DNA from: Dehalococcoidia bacterium
GTDB taxonomy: Bacteria > Chloroflexota > Dehalococcoidia > SHYB01 > SHYL01
NCBI GenBank assembly: GCA_009692825.1
Contig: SHYL01000007.1
Span: 1-38,251, forward strand
Direction: 5' to 3'
Length of the DNA: 38,251 nt
Shown here: in pieces, positions 17,213 to 27,191 of the stretch
Position numbering within the stretch: the first letter of the stretch is position 1
Layout of the letters: the number at the start of each line of letters is the position of its first letter
The notes under the pieces: generated by a model
Seen by the model: the letters and a program-made list of their open reading frames with translations, nothing else
The model's database searches: none
What the model was told of the DNA's origin: nothing
Position numbers and translations under genes: made by a program

Positions 17213-18544
17213 ATGACCACCGCCGCAAAACGCCAGCAGCACGCCGCGCCAAAACTGCTACAGGCAGTCATGGACGCATTACGACAGCCAGATCTCAGGA
17301 ACAAACTCCTGTTTACTCTGGCTCTACTTATTGTTTTCAGATTCCTGGCTCACGTGCCAACGCCTGGAGTAGATAAAGGAGCCCTGGATCGGATCCTGAA
17401 CGATAGCCCTATATTCGGTTTCTTCGATCTGTTCAGCGGCGGTTCATTCAAGCGGCTAAGCATCGCCTCCATGGGAGTATATCCATACATTACGGCATCA
17501 ATCGCCGTCCAGCTTATGACCCCTATCATTCCGGCCTTCAGATCTATGGCAGAAGAGGGAGAGCAGGGAAGACAGAGGATAAACCAGATCACTCACTGGC
17601 TCACCGTTCCATTGGCAATACTGCAGGGCTTTGGTCAGCTGGTCCTGCTTGAGCGCAGTGGAGTTATCGCCAATGTGGGTTTTGGATCAGGCGAGCTTTT
17701 ACCGACTGCTGTAATGGTATTGTCCATGACAGCAGCCACTATGTTCCTTGTTTGGCTTGGTGAGCTAATCACCGAGCACGGCATAGGCAACGGTCTCTCG
17801 ATCATTATCTTCGGAGGCATCGTTGCTGGAATGCCTTCGCTCATCCAGGGAACATTCCTCAATCTCAACAACTTCTCAGGACTGATGCTCTTCTTGGTAG
17901 TCGCTCTGGCGATCGTATTCTTGATAGTCGTATTCACAGAGGCCACTAGGCGCGTGCCGGTAGAATACGGCCGTACGCTGTTCCGTGGCGGGCGAATGTA
18001 CAGACAAGGCGGCAACACATTCATTCCCCTTCGGGTAAATTCGGCAGGAATGATACCTCTGATATTTGCAATCTCCATAGTTATACTCCCTGGAGTATTC
18101 GCATCTTACTTATCAACCAATACTGGATGGTCTGGCTCAGCGGCACGGTTTATTGCTGACCTTTTCAATTCCACAGGCTACTTCTACTGGGCTCTATTCT
18201 TCTTCCTCACAGTAGCGTTTTCATTTTTCTACACGCTGGTCATATTCACACAGCAGAAGCTGGCTGAGAACCTTCAGAAAAACGGCGGGTTTATTCCCGG
18301 ACTCAGGCCGGGCAAGCCAACGGACGATTATCTGACACGCGTAATTCTGAGAATCACATGGGGTGGGGCCCTATTCCTTGGCCTGGTTGCAGTCACACCA
18401 TTCTTCATTGAAAAGATAACGGGTGTTACTGGCCTGCTTCTGAGCAGCACCAGCGTATTGATCGTGGTCGGCGTAGTGCTTGATACGATGAGGCAGCTTG
18501 AGGCCCAGCTGCTCATGAGGGATTACGAAGGGTTCCTGAAATAA
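17213..18544 (+). CDS. secY: Protein translocase subunit SecY
   Basis: Central pore subunit of the SecYEG translocon in the cytoplasmic membrane. The 443 aa contain about ten hydrophobic segments. Family motifs include RFLAHVPTPGVD, SIASMGVYPYITASI in the TM2 region, VEYGRTLFRGGRMYRQGG and FIPGLRPGKPTDDYL in the cytosolic loops. SecE and SecG are not in the window. Its TAA shares one base with the adk ATG (TAATG), so the two are coupled. Confidence 0.97.
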   Translation: MTTAAKRQQHAAPKLLQAVMDALRQPDLRNKLLFTLALLIVFRFLAHVPTPGVDKGALDRILNDSPIFGFFDLFSGGSFKRLSIASMGVYPYITASIAVQLMTPIIPAFRSMAEEGEQGRQRINQITHWLTVPLAILQGFGQLVLLERSGVIANVGFGSGELLPTAVMVLSMTAATMFLVWLGELITEHGIGNGLSIIIFGGIVAGMPSLIQGTFLNLNNFSGLMLFLVVALAIVFLIVVFTEATRRVPVEYGRTLFRGGRMYRQGGNTFIPLRVNSAGMIPLIFAISIVILPGVFASYLSTNTGWSGSAARFIADLFNSTGYFYWALFFFLTVAFSFFYTLVIFTQQKLAENLQKNGGFIPGLRPGKPTDDYLTRVILRITWGGALFLGLVAVTPFFIEKITGVTGLLLSSTSVLIVVGVVLDTMRQLEAQLLMRDYEGFLK

Positions 18545-19206
18545 TGAACCTGATTTTACTCGGCCCTCCTGGAGCCGGCAAAGGTACTCAGGCTATAAAC
18601 CTGGCGAAAAAGCTCGGGGCGGCGCACATTGCCACCGGCGATATGTTCAGGCAGGCGATAGCCAACGGGACACCGATAGGGAAAAAGGCGAAGGAATATA
18701 TGGACAAGGGTGTCCTGGTTCCTGACGAAGTCACCATTCAGATGCTCCTGGAACGGCTCGGACAGCCCGACAGCAAAAATGGGTTTATCCTGGATGGGTT
18801 CCCAAGAAATATTTCACAGGCAGAAGCTCTGGATAAGGCACTTAGTGACAGAAATAGTACAATAGATGCGGCTCTTCTTATCGACGTAAAAGATAGTGAG
18901 CTGATAGGGCGTCTAACAGGCAGGTGGGTTTGCCGTACTTGCCAGACGCCGTACAACGTAAAAAGTCCCCAGCCGAAAGTACAAGGAAAATGCGACCGTT
19001 GTGGTGGAGAGCTTTATCAGCGTGAAGATGACAAAGAAGCGGTTATAGAGAACCGCTTAAAAGTGTATAGGGAACAGAGCTTGCCGCTTATCGAATATTA
19101 TTCCAAACGCGGCAGGCTTAAACGTGTCAGCGGAGAACAGGCCATTGGAAACGTTGAAAAGGATTTACTAGAGGCGTCTAAGGCCACAGCGGGAAGAGTC
19201 AAGTGA
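18544..19206 (+). CDS. adk: Adenylate kinase, zinc-lid type
   Basis: Cytosolic enzyme interconverting ATP + AMP and 2 ADP. The 220 aa have the P-loop GPPGAGKGTQ (8-17), the AMP-site TGDMFR and DGFPRN, and a long lid with a Cys4 zinc site (C130, C133, C150, C153), as in Gram-positives and many Chloroflexota. The position between secY and map is conserved. It overlaps secY by 1 nt and map by 4 nt (GTGA). Confidence 0.97.
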   Translation: MNLILLGPPGAGKGTQAINLAKKLGAAHIATGDMFRQAIANGTPIGKKAKEYMDKGVLVPDEVTIQMLLERLGQPDSKNGFILDGFPRNISQAEALDKALSDRNSTIDAALLIDVKDSELIGRLTGRWVCRTCQTPYNVKSPQPKVQGKCDRCGGELYQREDDKEAVIENRLKVYREQSLPLIEYYSKRGRLKRVSGEQAIGNVEKDLLEASKATAGRVK

Positions 19207-19973
19207 GCGTAACGATACAGCCAACAGGCATAGTTATTAAATCGGCTGAAGAAATAGCCTCGATGCGCCGCGCCGGACAGGTTGTGGCGAAGATGATTGA
19301 AGCTGTCTCGAAAGAGATTAAGCCTGGCGTGACAACTGCTGACCTGGACGCAATCGCGTATCAGATGTGCAAATCGCTGGGTGCCAAGCCTGGATTTAAG
19401 GGTTATCACGGCTACCCTGCCACAATATGCACTTCAGTAAATAACGAAATCGTTCACGGGATCCCTGGCAAGAAAGTACTTAAAGAAGGCGATATCATCA
19501 GCATAGACGTGGGTGCGATTGTAGACGGCTTCAACGGTGATGCCGCACGAACCCTGCCGGTTGGAAAAGTTTCAGCAATGGCGGAGAAGCTTATAAAAGT
19601 AACCAGGGAATCGCTCGACGAGGGGATAAAGCAGGCAAGAGCCAAGAACCGTATGGGCGACATCGGCGCTGCGATACAGAAACATGCCGAATCTAACGGC
19701 TTCTCGATTGTGCGCGAATATGTAGGTCATGGGATCGGCCGACTTCTTCATGAGGAGCCTGCGGTTCCGAATTACGGTGAAGCAGGCAAAGGAATGATCC
19801 TTCCAAAGAATCTTCCGCTGGCAATAGAGCCAATGGTTAACGTCGGATCCTGGGAAACTCGAGTACTTGAAGATAAATGGACAGTGGTCACCAAAGACGG
19901 AAGCCTTTCTGCACATTTTGAAGATACTCTTGTAATAACTGACGGTCAGCCTGAGATTTTAACCAGGCTATAG
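19203..19973 (+). CDS. map: Type I methionine aminopeptidase
   Basis: Removes the initiator Met from nascent proteins. The 256 aa begin at GTG in a GTGA overlap with adk. All five expected metal ligands are visible at D102, D113, H176, E209 and E240, and His85 matches the family substrate-site His. Motifs are [20 protein letters not shown] and [14 protein letters not shown]. It lacks an N-terminal zinc-finger extension, fitting a plain bacterial MetAP1. infA follows after 16 nt. Confidence 0.97.
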   Translation: MSVTIQPTGIVIKSAEEIASMRRAGQVVAKMIEAVSKEIKPGVTTADLDAIAYQMCKSLGAKPGFKGYHGYPATICTSVNNEIVHGIPGKKVLKEGDIISIDVGAIVDGFNGDAARTLPVGKVSAMAEKLIKVTRESLDEGIKQARAKNRMGDIGAAIQKHAESNGFSIVREYVGHGIGRLLHEEPAVPNYGEAGKGMILPKNLPLAIEPMVNVGSWETRVLEDKWTVVTKDGSLSAHFEDTLVITDGQPEILTRL

Positions 19974-19989
19974 AAAGCAACAGAAATAT

Positions 19990-20235
19990 ATGGTTCAGAA
20001 GGAACAGGGAACTACAAAATCCAAAAAAGAGGCGATCGAGGTCGAGGGAAAGGTCGCAGAGTCTCTGCCAAATGCCATGTTCAAGGTAGAACTGGCTAAC
20101 GGCCACAGGGTTCTTGCCCACATATCAGGGAAAATAAGGGTGAATTTCATAAAGATAATCACTGGCGACAGAGTGCTCGTAGAGCTTTCGCCTTACGACC
20201 TTACCAGAGGCCGGATTACATACAGATTTAAGTAG
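19990..20235 (+). CDS. infA: Translation initiation factor IF-1
   Basis: Single OB-fold factor that occupies the 30S A site during initiation. The 81 aa exceed the usual 72 by a Lys/Gln-rich N-terminal extension of about nine residues ([13 protein letters not shown]). The core shows [33 protein letters not shown] and [13 protein letters not shown]. No later Met or GTG suits a shorter start, so the extension is accepted. rpmJ follows after 23 nt. Confidence 0.95.
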   Translation: MVQKEQGTTKSKKEAIEVEGKVAESLPNAMFKVELANGHRVLAHISGKIRVNFIKIITGDRVLVELSPYDLTRGRITYRFK

Positions 20236-20258
20236 TACTGGACGGAAACGGATAAGAG

Positions 20259-20372
20259 ATGAAAGTAAAAGCTTCAGTAAAAAAGAGATGTGAAAAGTGC
20301 CAGGTTATACGGCGTCATGGCGTCGTGATGATAATCTGCGAAAACAAAAAGCATAAGCAGAGACAGGGCTAG
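20259..20372 (+). CDS. rpmJ: 50S ribosomal protein L36
   Basis: A 37-aa zinc-ribbon protein. The sequence begins [14 protein letters not shown] and has zinc ligands C11, C14, C27 and H32, as in the zinc-binding L36 form, ending KHKQRQG. It lies in the standard place between infA and rpsM. The AGGAGG that serves rpsM overlaps its stop codon. Confidence 0.95.
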   Translation: MKVKASVKKRCEKCQVIRRHGVVMIICENKKHKQRQG

Positions 20373-20380
20373 GAGGTTCT

Positions 20381-20764
20381 ATGGCACGTATAGCTGGAAC
20401 AGAGGTCCCGAATAAGAAGCGCATCGAAGTTGCGCTTGGATATATTCACGGCATTGGCCCAACACTTGCAAAAAAGGTGGCCGAGCAGGCGGGTATAAAC
20501 GGCAATCCTCGAATCGAGGACTTGACAGAACAGGAACTAACCCGCATCCGAGAGATTATCGACAAACAGTACCGCGTAGAGGCTGACCTGCGACGCGAGA
20601 ACAGTCTCAACATCCGCCGTCTCGTTGAAATTGGCTCATACCGCGGAATGAGACACAGGAAAGGTCTTCCTGCAAGAGGACAGCGTACCAAGACAAATGC
20701 CAGAACAAGAAAAGGCGCACGCAAGACAGTCGCGGGCCGCAAGCGCGCAGCTGCTAAGAAGTAA
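20381..20764 (+). CDS. rpsM: 30S ribosomal protein S13
   Basis: Head protein contacting P-site tRNA and forming bridges with L5. The 127 aa have [32 protein letters not shown] and [20 protein letters not shown], with a basic tail ending RKRAAAKK. A strong AGGAGG stands just before the ATG. It starts the alpha-like section. Confidence 0.97.
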   Translation: MARIAGTEVPNKKRIEVALGYIHGIGPTLAKKVAEQAGINGNPRIEDLTEQELTRIREIIDKQYRVEADLRRENSLNIRRLVEIGSYRGMRHRKGLPARGQRTKTNARTRKGARKTVAGRKRAAAKK

Positions 20765-20773
20765 AAGGAGCTT

Positions 20774-21205
20774 ATGACTACTGCACAAACACCGCCTAAT
20801 GCAGCTGCCGGCCCAACGCCCGGGCCTGCCAAGGGTAGAAAAAGAAGAGAGCGCAGGTCCGTTACACACGGAAAGGCTTTCATTCAATCTACATTTAACA
20901 ATACAACTATCACTCTGACCGACACCACGGGTGCCGTGCTTTCATGGTCTACCGCGGGCGCAATGCAATTCAAAGGTTCCCGCAAGGGCACCGCTTTCGC
21001 AGCGCAGCGTGCTGCTGAAGAGGCCGCGAAACGCAGCATGGATCACGGACTGAGACAGGTAGAAGTGCTGGTCAAAGGCACCGGAACTGGCCGAGAGGCC
21101 GCCATCCGCGCGCTACAGGCCACAGGTTTGAGTGTTACGAGCATAAGGGATGTCACGCCGGCTCCGCACAACGGCTGCAGGCCTCCCAAGCGAAGGAGGG
21201 TTTAG
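20774..21205 (+). CDS. rpsK: 30S ribosomal protein S11
   Basis: Platform protein forming part of the mRNA exit. The core includes [37 protein letters not shown] and [19 protein letters not shown]. The 143 aa exceed the usual ~129 because of an Ala/Pro/Gly N terminus ([20 protein letters not shown]). An AAGGAG lies upstream of the ATG. rpsD starts 6 nt after its stop. Confidence 0.96.
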   Translation: MTTAQTPPNAAAGPTPGPAKGRKRRERRSVTHGKAFIQSTFNNTTITLTDTTGAVLSWSTAGAMQFKGSRKGTAFAAQRAAEEAAKRSMDHGLRQVEVLVKGTGTGREAAIRALQATGLSVTSIRDVTPAPHNGCRPPKRRRV

Positions 21206-21211
21206 CTCAGA

Positions 21212-21838
21212 ATGGGACGTTATAACGGACCGGTATGCAGGCTTTGCCGCAGAGCCGGAGAAAAATTATTTCTTAAAGGCGAAAAATGCTTCAGCCCCAA
21301 ATGTGCTGTGGACAAACGCCCAACACCCCCAGGCCAGGTAGTCGGCAGGCGCAAGAGGCTTTCCGAGCGAGGAATCCAGCTGCGTGAAAAGCAGAAGGCG
21401 CGCTGGACGTACGGCCTTCTCGAGAGACAAATGGTTAAGTACTACCAGGAGGCTAAGATGAAACCTGGTATGACTGGCAAAACTCTTTTACAGAGGCTTG
21501 AGCTTCGCCTGGACAACACTTTCTACAGACTCGGTCTTGCCGACTCACGCGCACAGGCAAGAGAGCTGATAGTTCAGGGACATATAACTGTAAATGGCCA
21601 GAAGATGGACATCCCGTCTGCCAGAGTAAACATAGGCGATGTGATCGGCTTCGTGGAAAGCTTCAAAAAGAGCGGCTTCTACAAGGAGCGCATCAAAGAC
21701 CTGCAGAGGAAGCCTATACCAGGCTGGCTATCACTTGACACCACCGCAGTCACCGGCAAGGTAATCGCTGAGCCGCAGATAAGCGATATGGACACCAAGA
21801 TTGAAGACCGCTTAATAGTCGAGTACTACTCAAGATAA
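21212..21838 (+). CDS. rpsD: 30S ribosomal protein S4, zinc-binding type
   Basis: Primary 16S rRNA-binding protein and, in E. coli, the alpha-operon repressor. The N terminus holds a Cys4 zinc site (C9, C12, C26, C31; GPVCRLCRRAG...CFSPKCAVD), the zinc form of S4. The S4 RNA-binding domain follows with LELRLDNTFYRLG and AQARELIVQGHITVNGQKM. The 208 aa are normal. rpoA begins 32 nt later with its own ribosome site. Confidence 0.96.
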   Translation: MGRYNGPVCRLCRRAGEKLFLKGEKCFSPKCAVDKRPTPPGQVVGRRKRLSERGIQLREKQKARWTYGLLERQMVKYYQEAKMKPGMTGKTLLQRLELRLDNTFYRLGLADSRAQARELIVQGHITVNGQKMDIPSARVNIGDVIGFVESFKKSGFYKERIKDLQRKPIPGWLSLDTTAVTGKVIAEPQISDMDTKIEDRLIVEYYSR

Positions 21839-21870
21839 AGATTTCGCTGAACATTCGGGAGGCGTCTTAA

Positions 21871-22941
21871 TTGACCACATTACCAGCAGTATTGAAAACA
21901 AAAATCGAAGAGGTCGAAACATTAGGCAACTATGGAAAGTTCATAGCTGAGCCGTTAGAGCCTGGGTTTGGCGTTACGCTAGGCAACGCTCTAAGGCGCG
22001 TTTTATTAAGCTCCCTGCCTGGAGCGGCTATAACCTGGCTAAAGATAGATGGTGTGCAGCATGAATATTCAACGATTCCTCACATGAAAGAGGATGTCAT
22101 TGAATTCGTGCTCAATGTTAAATCTATCAGATTGCGCAGCCATACCGATAAACCAGGCACTCTTAGGCTTGAAGTAACCGGCGAAGGCAAGATCACAGCT
22201 AGCGATATCATGGCCAACCCCAATTTCGAAATCGTTAATCCGGAACTTCACCTGGCAACGTTGAATTCCAGGCAGGCAAAACTGTTCATGGACTTCAATG
22301 TAGAGCGCGGCAAGGGATACCAGCCGGCCGGTCGTATGGACGGTCTATCTATCGGTACGCTGCCGGTAGACGCGATCTTCACCCCGGTCCTTAAGGTTAA
22401 TTACAATGTGGAGCACACGCGCGTCGAGCAGATGACCAACTACGACAAGCTAGTGCTTGAAGTCTGGACTGATGACAGCATCACACCACTGGACGCCGTC
22501 CGTCAGGCTGCCCAGCTGCTCGTGGACCAGTTCTTCCTGTTCTGCACCATCGGCAAGACTATAGACGCAGGTGAGCAAAAACAGCCGCTGGCATATTCAG
22601 TGCCCGCAGAGCAGTACAACACACCTATTGAGAAGCTAAATCTATCGCCAAGAACACTCAACTGCCTGAAGAGAAGCAATATCAACAAGGTGGGCGAGGT
22701 GCTCGAGCGCAGCAAAGAAGAGCTTTTGAATATTCGCAATTTCGGTGAGAAATCTCTAACTGAGCTCTATGACAAGCTGACATCAACGGGATTCATATCC
22801 GCTGAGATGAGATCAGCAATGATGGGCGATAAGGAAGAATCTGAAGCGGATCAGAAAGCTAAGGCTGCAAAGTCCACCCTAAGCTTCTCCGATCTCAAGA
22901 GGGTGCTGCCAGTCGATAGGAATAACGACGAGGACAAATAG
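21871..22941 (+). CDS. rpoA: DNA-directed RNA polymerase alpha subunit (TTG start)
   Basis: Scaffold of RNA polymerase assembly and target of activators. The N-terminal domain has GKFIAEPLEPGFGVTLGNAL and RRVLLSSLPGAAI; the C-terminal domain has EKLNLSPRTLNCLKRS and IRNFGEKSLTELYDKL, the DNA-binding helices. The 356 aa include a charged C-terminal tail of about 45 residues after the last helix, longer than usual. The start is TTG, with GGGAGG (21857-21862) 8 nt upstream. It completes the alpha gene order. Confidence 0.96.
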   Translation: MTTLPAVLKTKIEEVETLGNYGKFIAEPLEPGFGVTLGNALRRVLLSSLPGAAITWLKIDGVQHEYSTIPHMKEDVIEFVLNVKSIRLRSHTDKPGTLRLEVTGEGKITASDIMANPNFEIVNPELHLATLNSRQAKLFMDFNVERGKGYQPAGRMDGLSIGTLPVDAIFTPVLKVNYNVEHTRVEQMTNYDKLVLEVWTDDSITPLDAVRQAAQLLVDQFFLFCTIGKTIDAGEQKQPLAYSVPAEQYNTPIEKLNLSPRTLNCLKRSNINKVGEVLERSKEELLNIRNFGEKSLTELYDKLTSTGFISAEMRSAMMGDKEESEADQKAKAAKSTLSFSDLKRVLPVDRNNDEDK

Positions 22942-22971
22942 CAGTACTGATTTTGATATAAGGAGTTAGCA

Positions 22972-23325
22972 ATGCCAAAACACGGATATTCAGGAAGACA
23001 TTTTGGACGCAAGACAGGCGTCCGCTTAGCCATGTATCGCAACCTGGTAACAAACCTGTTGAAACATGACAAGATGGTGACCACCGAAGCTAAGGCCAAA
23101 GAAATAAAGCCGATGGCTGAGAAGATGATAACGCTCGCTAAGAAAGGCGATCTGAGCAGCCGTCGCGCCGCACTGGCTTTCATAACTGAGGAAAGCACCG
23201 TACGGAAGCTTTTCTCAGAAGTAGGCCCCAAGTATGCGCAGCGCACGGGCGGCTACACTCGCACTACCAGACTTGGCCCTCGCATCGGGGACGGCGCTGA
23301 GATGGTCAAGATTGAGCTCGCCTAA
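22972..23325 (+). CDS. rplQ: 50S ribosomal protein L17
   Basis: Protein near the tunnel exit. The 117 aa show [37 protein letters not shown] and the C-terminal [25 protein letters not shown] precedes the ATG by 7 nt. Its end probably overlaps the truA start. Confidence 0.97.
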   Translation: MPKHGYSGRHFGRKTGVRLAMYRNLVTNLLKHDKMVTTEAKAKEIKPMAEKMITLAKKGDLSSRRAALAFITEESTVRKLFSEVGPKYAQRTGGYTRTTRLGPRIGDGAEMVKIELA

Positions 23326-24133
23326 GAACTTAAAAAGGGTTAAGGAGGATTCTCAACTAAATACTGCCAGGCGCAAGATAGCCATTGTGCTGGAATATGA
23401 GGGAACCCGCTATAAAGGGTCCCAGTCCCAGCCAAATCGTCCAACTATTCAGGGTAGTCTGAACGATGCGCTTAAGAAACTCACCGGCGAAAGCATCAAA
23501 ACAATCTCGGCCGGAAGAACTGATACCGGAGTCCATGCAAAAGGACAGGTGCTCTCATTCGAGACATCAACCGCGATTCAGCCTGAGTCATTCACAAGCG
23601 CATTGAATCATCTCCTACCGGATGATATACGAGTTATAACAGCGCAAGAAATGCCGCCCAGCTTTGATGCCAGGCACAGTGCATCAAGACGCGTGTACGA
23701 ATACGTGGTGTGGAATACGCCTCAGGCAAGCGCTTTTCGAAGCGCGTTCGTATATCACGTACCTAGGCCTCTGGATATTGAAGCGATGACAAATGCCGCT
23801 GATGCCCTTGTGGGCAAGCACGATTTCAAGGCATTCTCTGGATCGCTCGATAAGCACGAACGGACTACGGTAAGAACGATAAACGCGTTCAATGTCAAAA
23901 GAGTTGGGCACAGAGTGATATTCACTGTGGAGGCAAATGCATTTCTGCCACACCAGGTCAGGAGAATGGTCGGTGAGCTTCTGGCTGTAGGATCTGGCAA
24001 CAAGACCCTTGGCAATATTGAGAATCTGCTTAGAACAGGCAGGTTAGGCTCTGCCCAGCGGTCAGTACCACCAAGCGGACTTTATCTGGCTAAGGTAAAA
24101 TACAACGGCTTCAAAATTAGAGAAAAAGTGTAA
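23312..24133 (+). CDS. truA: tRNA pseudouridine(38-40) synthase TruA (start uncertain)
   Basis: Modifies uridines in the anticodon stem-loop of tRNAs. The core starts near [17 protein letters not shown] and has the catalytic-Asp motif [21 protein letters not shown] and the C-terminal [17 protein letters not shown]. The start is unclear. A strong AAGGAGG (23342-23348) has no ATG, GTG or TTG at a normal distance in frame. I chose TTG 23312, giving 273 aa and a 14-nt overlap with rplQ. ATG 23234 would bury 92 nt in rplQ, and GTG near 23388 would trim conserved sequence. Identity is firm. Confidence 0.9.
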   Translation: MSSPKNLKRVKEDSQLNTARRKIAIVLEYEGTRYKGSQSQPNRPTIQGSLNDALKKLTGESIKTISAGRTDTGVHAKGQVLSFETSTAIQPESFTSALNHLLPDDIRVITAQEMPPSFDARHSASRRVYEYVVWNTPQASAFRSAFVYHVPRPLDIEAMTNAADALVGKHDFKAFSGSLDKHERTTVRTINAFNVKRVGHRVIFTVEANAFLPHQVRRMVGELLAVGSGNKTLGNIENLLRTGRLGSAQRSVPPSGLYLAKVKYNGFKIREKV

Positions 24134-24136
24134 AAA

Positions 24137-24670
24137 ATGAATACAACAGTTAAAAGTTATACTCCAAAACCTGCTGATGTCACCAGGCACTGGCATCTGA
24201 TAGATGCCAAAGACCAGACTCTGGGTAGGCTCGCTACCCAGGTTTCCGTATTGCTGAGAGGCAAGCATAAGGCGATTTTTTCGCCCCATTTCGTAACCGG
24301 CGATACAGTAGTGGTTATCAATGCAAAAGATATAAGAGTAACCGGCAATAAAATGCAGGCGAAGATGTATCGCTCTCACTCACAGCACCCCGGAGGCTTC
24401 AAGGAGCGCACGTTCGCAGAGTTGAACGCTGAGCACCCTGACCGAGTCATCATTCACGCGGTGAAGGGCATGCTTCCCGCTAAATCTATCCGTGACCAGA
24501 TGCTCGGTATGCTTCACGTCTACGCTGGACCTGACCATCCGCATGCGGCGCAAATCAACGCCAGCGAAGCGGGCCATCCCGTGCCGGCAGTCCCTGCGAA
24601 ATCCACAACCCCCAGGGTCAAGAAGACTCGAGCAACCGCCAAGCCAGCCCCAGAAAAGAAGGAAGGTTAA
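24137..24670 (+). CDS. rplM: 50S ribosomal protein L13 with basic C-terminal tail
   Basis: Early-assembly 23S rRNA-binding protein. The core reads RHWHLIDAKDQTLGRLATQV, GDTVVVINAKDIRVTGNK and the family KGMLPAKSIRDQMLGMLHVY. The 177 aa exceed the usual ~145 because of a tail from about residue 145 rich in Ala, Pro, Thr and Lys, ending KPAPEKKEG. It pairs with rpsI, the standard L13-S9 couple, 3 nt downstream. Confidence 0.96.
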   Translation: MNTTVKSYTPKPADVTRHWHLIDAKDQTLGRLATQVSVLLRGKHKAIFSPHFVTGDTVVVINAKDIRVTGNKMQAKMYRSHSQHPGGFKERTFAELNAEHPDRVIIHAVKGMLPAKSIRDQMLGMLHVYAGPDHPHAAQINASEAGHPVPAVPAKSTTPRVKKTRATAKPAPEKKEG

Positions 24671-24673
24671 CCT

Positions 24674-25072
24674 TTGACCACGAGCAAGGATTTTTATCTC
24701 GGAATAGGCAGGCGTAAAAGTGCCGTAGCACGCGCCAAGCTATCCGCAGGATCAGGGAACATCATCGTTAATGGAAAGCCACTAAAAGAGGCTTTCACCA
24801 TTGAGTCCCTGCAGATCATGGTGCAGGAACCCTTCAAAGCGATGGAGGGTGCGCCTAAATACAACGTAATGATCAAGGTTGAAGGCGGTGGAATCACTGG
24901 CCAGGCTGGAGCCATAAGGCACGCCATCGCCAGGGCGCTCGTCTCGATGGATGAGAAGCTCAGGCCTGTAATGCGCAAAGCAGGACTCCTTACCAGAGAC
25001 CCGCGCGTAAAAGAGCGAAAGAAGTACGGACTCAAGAGAGCCCGCAAAGCACCTCAGTACACAAAGCGTTAG
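24674..25072 (+). CDS. rpsI: 30S ribosomal protein S9 (TTG start)
   Basis: Head protein whose C-terminal tail touches P-site tRNA. The start is TTG at 24674; the protein reads FYLGIGRRKSAVARAKLSAG, GGGITGQAGAIRHAIARAL and ends with the canonical KRARKAPQYTKR tail. The 132 aa are standard. It is the last gene of the cluster, followed 22 nt later by an intrinsic terminator. Confidence 0.97.
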   Translation: MTTSKDFYLGIGRRKSAVARAKLSAGSGNIIVNGKPLKEAFTIESLQIMVQEPFKAMEGAPKYNVMIKVEGGGITGQAGAIRHAIARALVSMDEKLRPVMRKAGLLTRDPRVKERKKYGLKRARKAPQYTKR

Positions 25073-25093
25073 CCGCTTCTCTTCATATGAATC

Positions 25094-25123
25094 AAAAAGA
25101 CCCCCGATATTCGGAGGTCTTTT
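25094..25123. terminator. Intrinsic terminator ending the ribosomal cluster
   Basis: The arms AAAAGACC (25095-25102) and GGTCTTTT (25116-25123) enclose CCGA/TCGG with one mismatch and a short TAT loop. A T run on the right and an A run on the left make it usable in both directions. It can therefore also end the possible minus-strand small gene at 25153-25362. Confidence 0.85.
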
Positions 25124-25152
25124 CATTTACACGAATATTTTGCGCTCAAATC

Positions 25153-25362
25153 TTAGCTGTATTCGGTGTGCGCAGGCCTTTTAATTGCATTTGCCTGCGT
25201 CGCGCAAAAAAGGATGTGATGGTACTCTCTAACCGTAAAGAGAGGAACAATCTGACTGTAAGGATGCCTCAAAGTATTGCTGCAATAAGCATCGCTGTGT
25301 TCGCTGAGCTGAAATTTATCTTCGCACCATAAACATATGAGTCCATCGTTTGGTGTCGTCAT
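25153..25362 (-). CDS. Possible small Cys/His-rich protein, unknown
   Basis: A 69-aa frame, not recognised. It carries C10, C13, H22, C27 and H33 (CLWCEDKF...SEHSDAYC), which could form a small zinc site. A GGGGTGG lies 4 nt before the ATG. It ends 30 bp from the bidirectional terminator, and codon choice looks ordinary. These points favour a real gene. Against it are its small size and lack of a recognised family. On the plus strand the same DNA has only a weak 81-aa frame that runs through the terminator. Confidence 0.4.
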   Translation of the reverse strand: MTTPNDGLICLWCEDKFQLSEHSDAYCSNTLRHPYSQIVPLFTVREYHHILFCATQANAIKRPAHTEYS

Positions 25363-25565
25363 GGTTCCACCCCGCCTGTTAAATCTCTACCTACTACAAA
25401 TTTAGAGCTGATTCCGCATCGACACACCATTCGAATAGGTAGCTTTAAGGTAGTGGAGGACCTTCAGATAGTACAAGAGTAGGTTAGGCGCAGATGATTA
25501 ATCAGTGACTAAACTGGTTAAAAATAGACGTAGAAAGAGTTACGCCTCAAAGCTTAAGAAATAAG
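25363..25565. other. Intergenic stretch with weak hairpin after the eno operon
   Basis: No gene was seen. AGCTTA (25551-25556) and TAAGCT (25562-25567) form a 6-bp stem with a 5-nt loop. It overlaps the stop of the small membrane protein and could mark the 3' end of the minus-strand operon, but it has no good U tract. Confidence 0.3.
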
Positions 25566-27175
<1,610 letters not shown>

Positions 27176-27191
27176 TTAACTGTTGTATATC

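Noticed and set aside
23234-23311. ATG 23234 as the truA start
   Set aside because: It would overlap rplQ by 92 nt and add residues that look like shadow translation of L17.
25087-25332. 81-aa plus-strand frame after rpsI
   Set aside because: It begins before and reads through the terminator hairpin, has no ribosome site and no recognisable motif.
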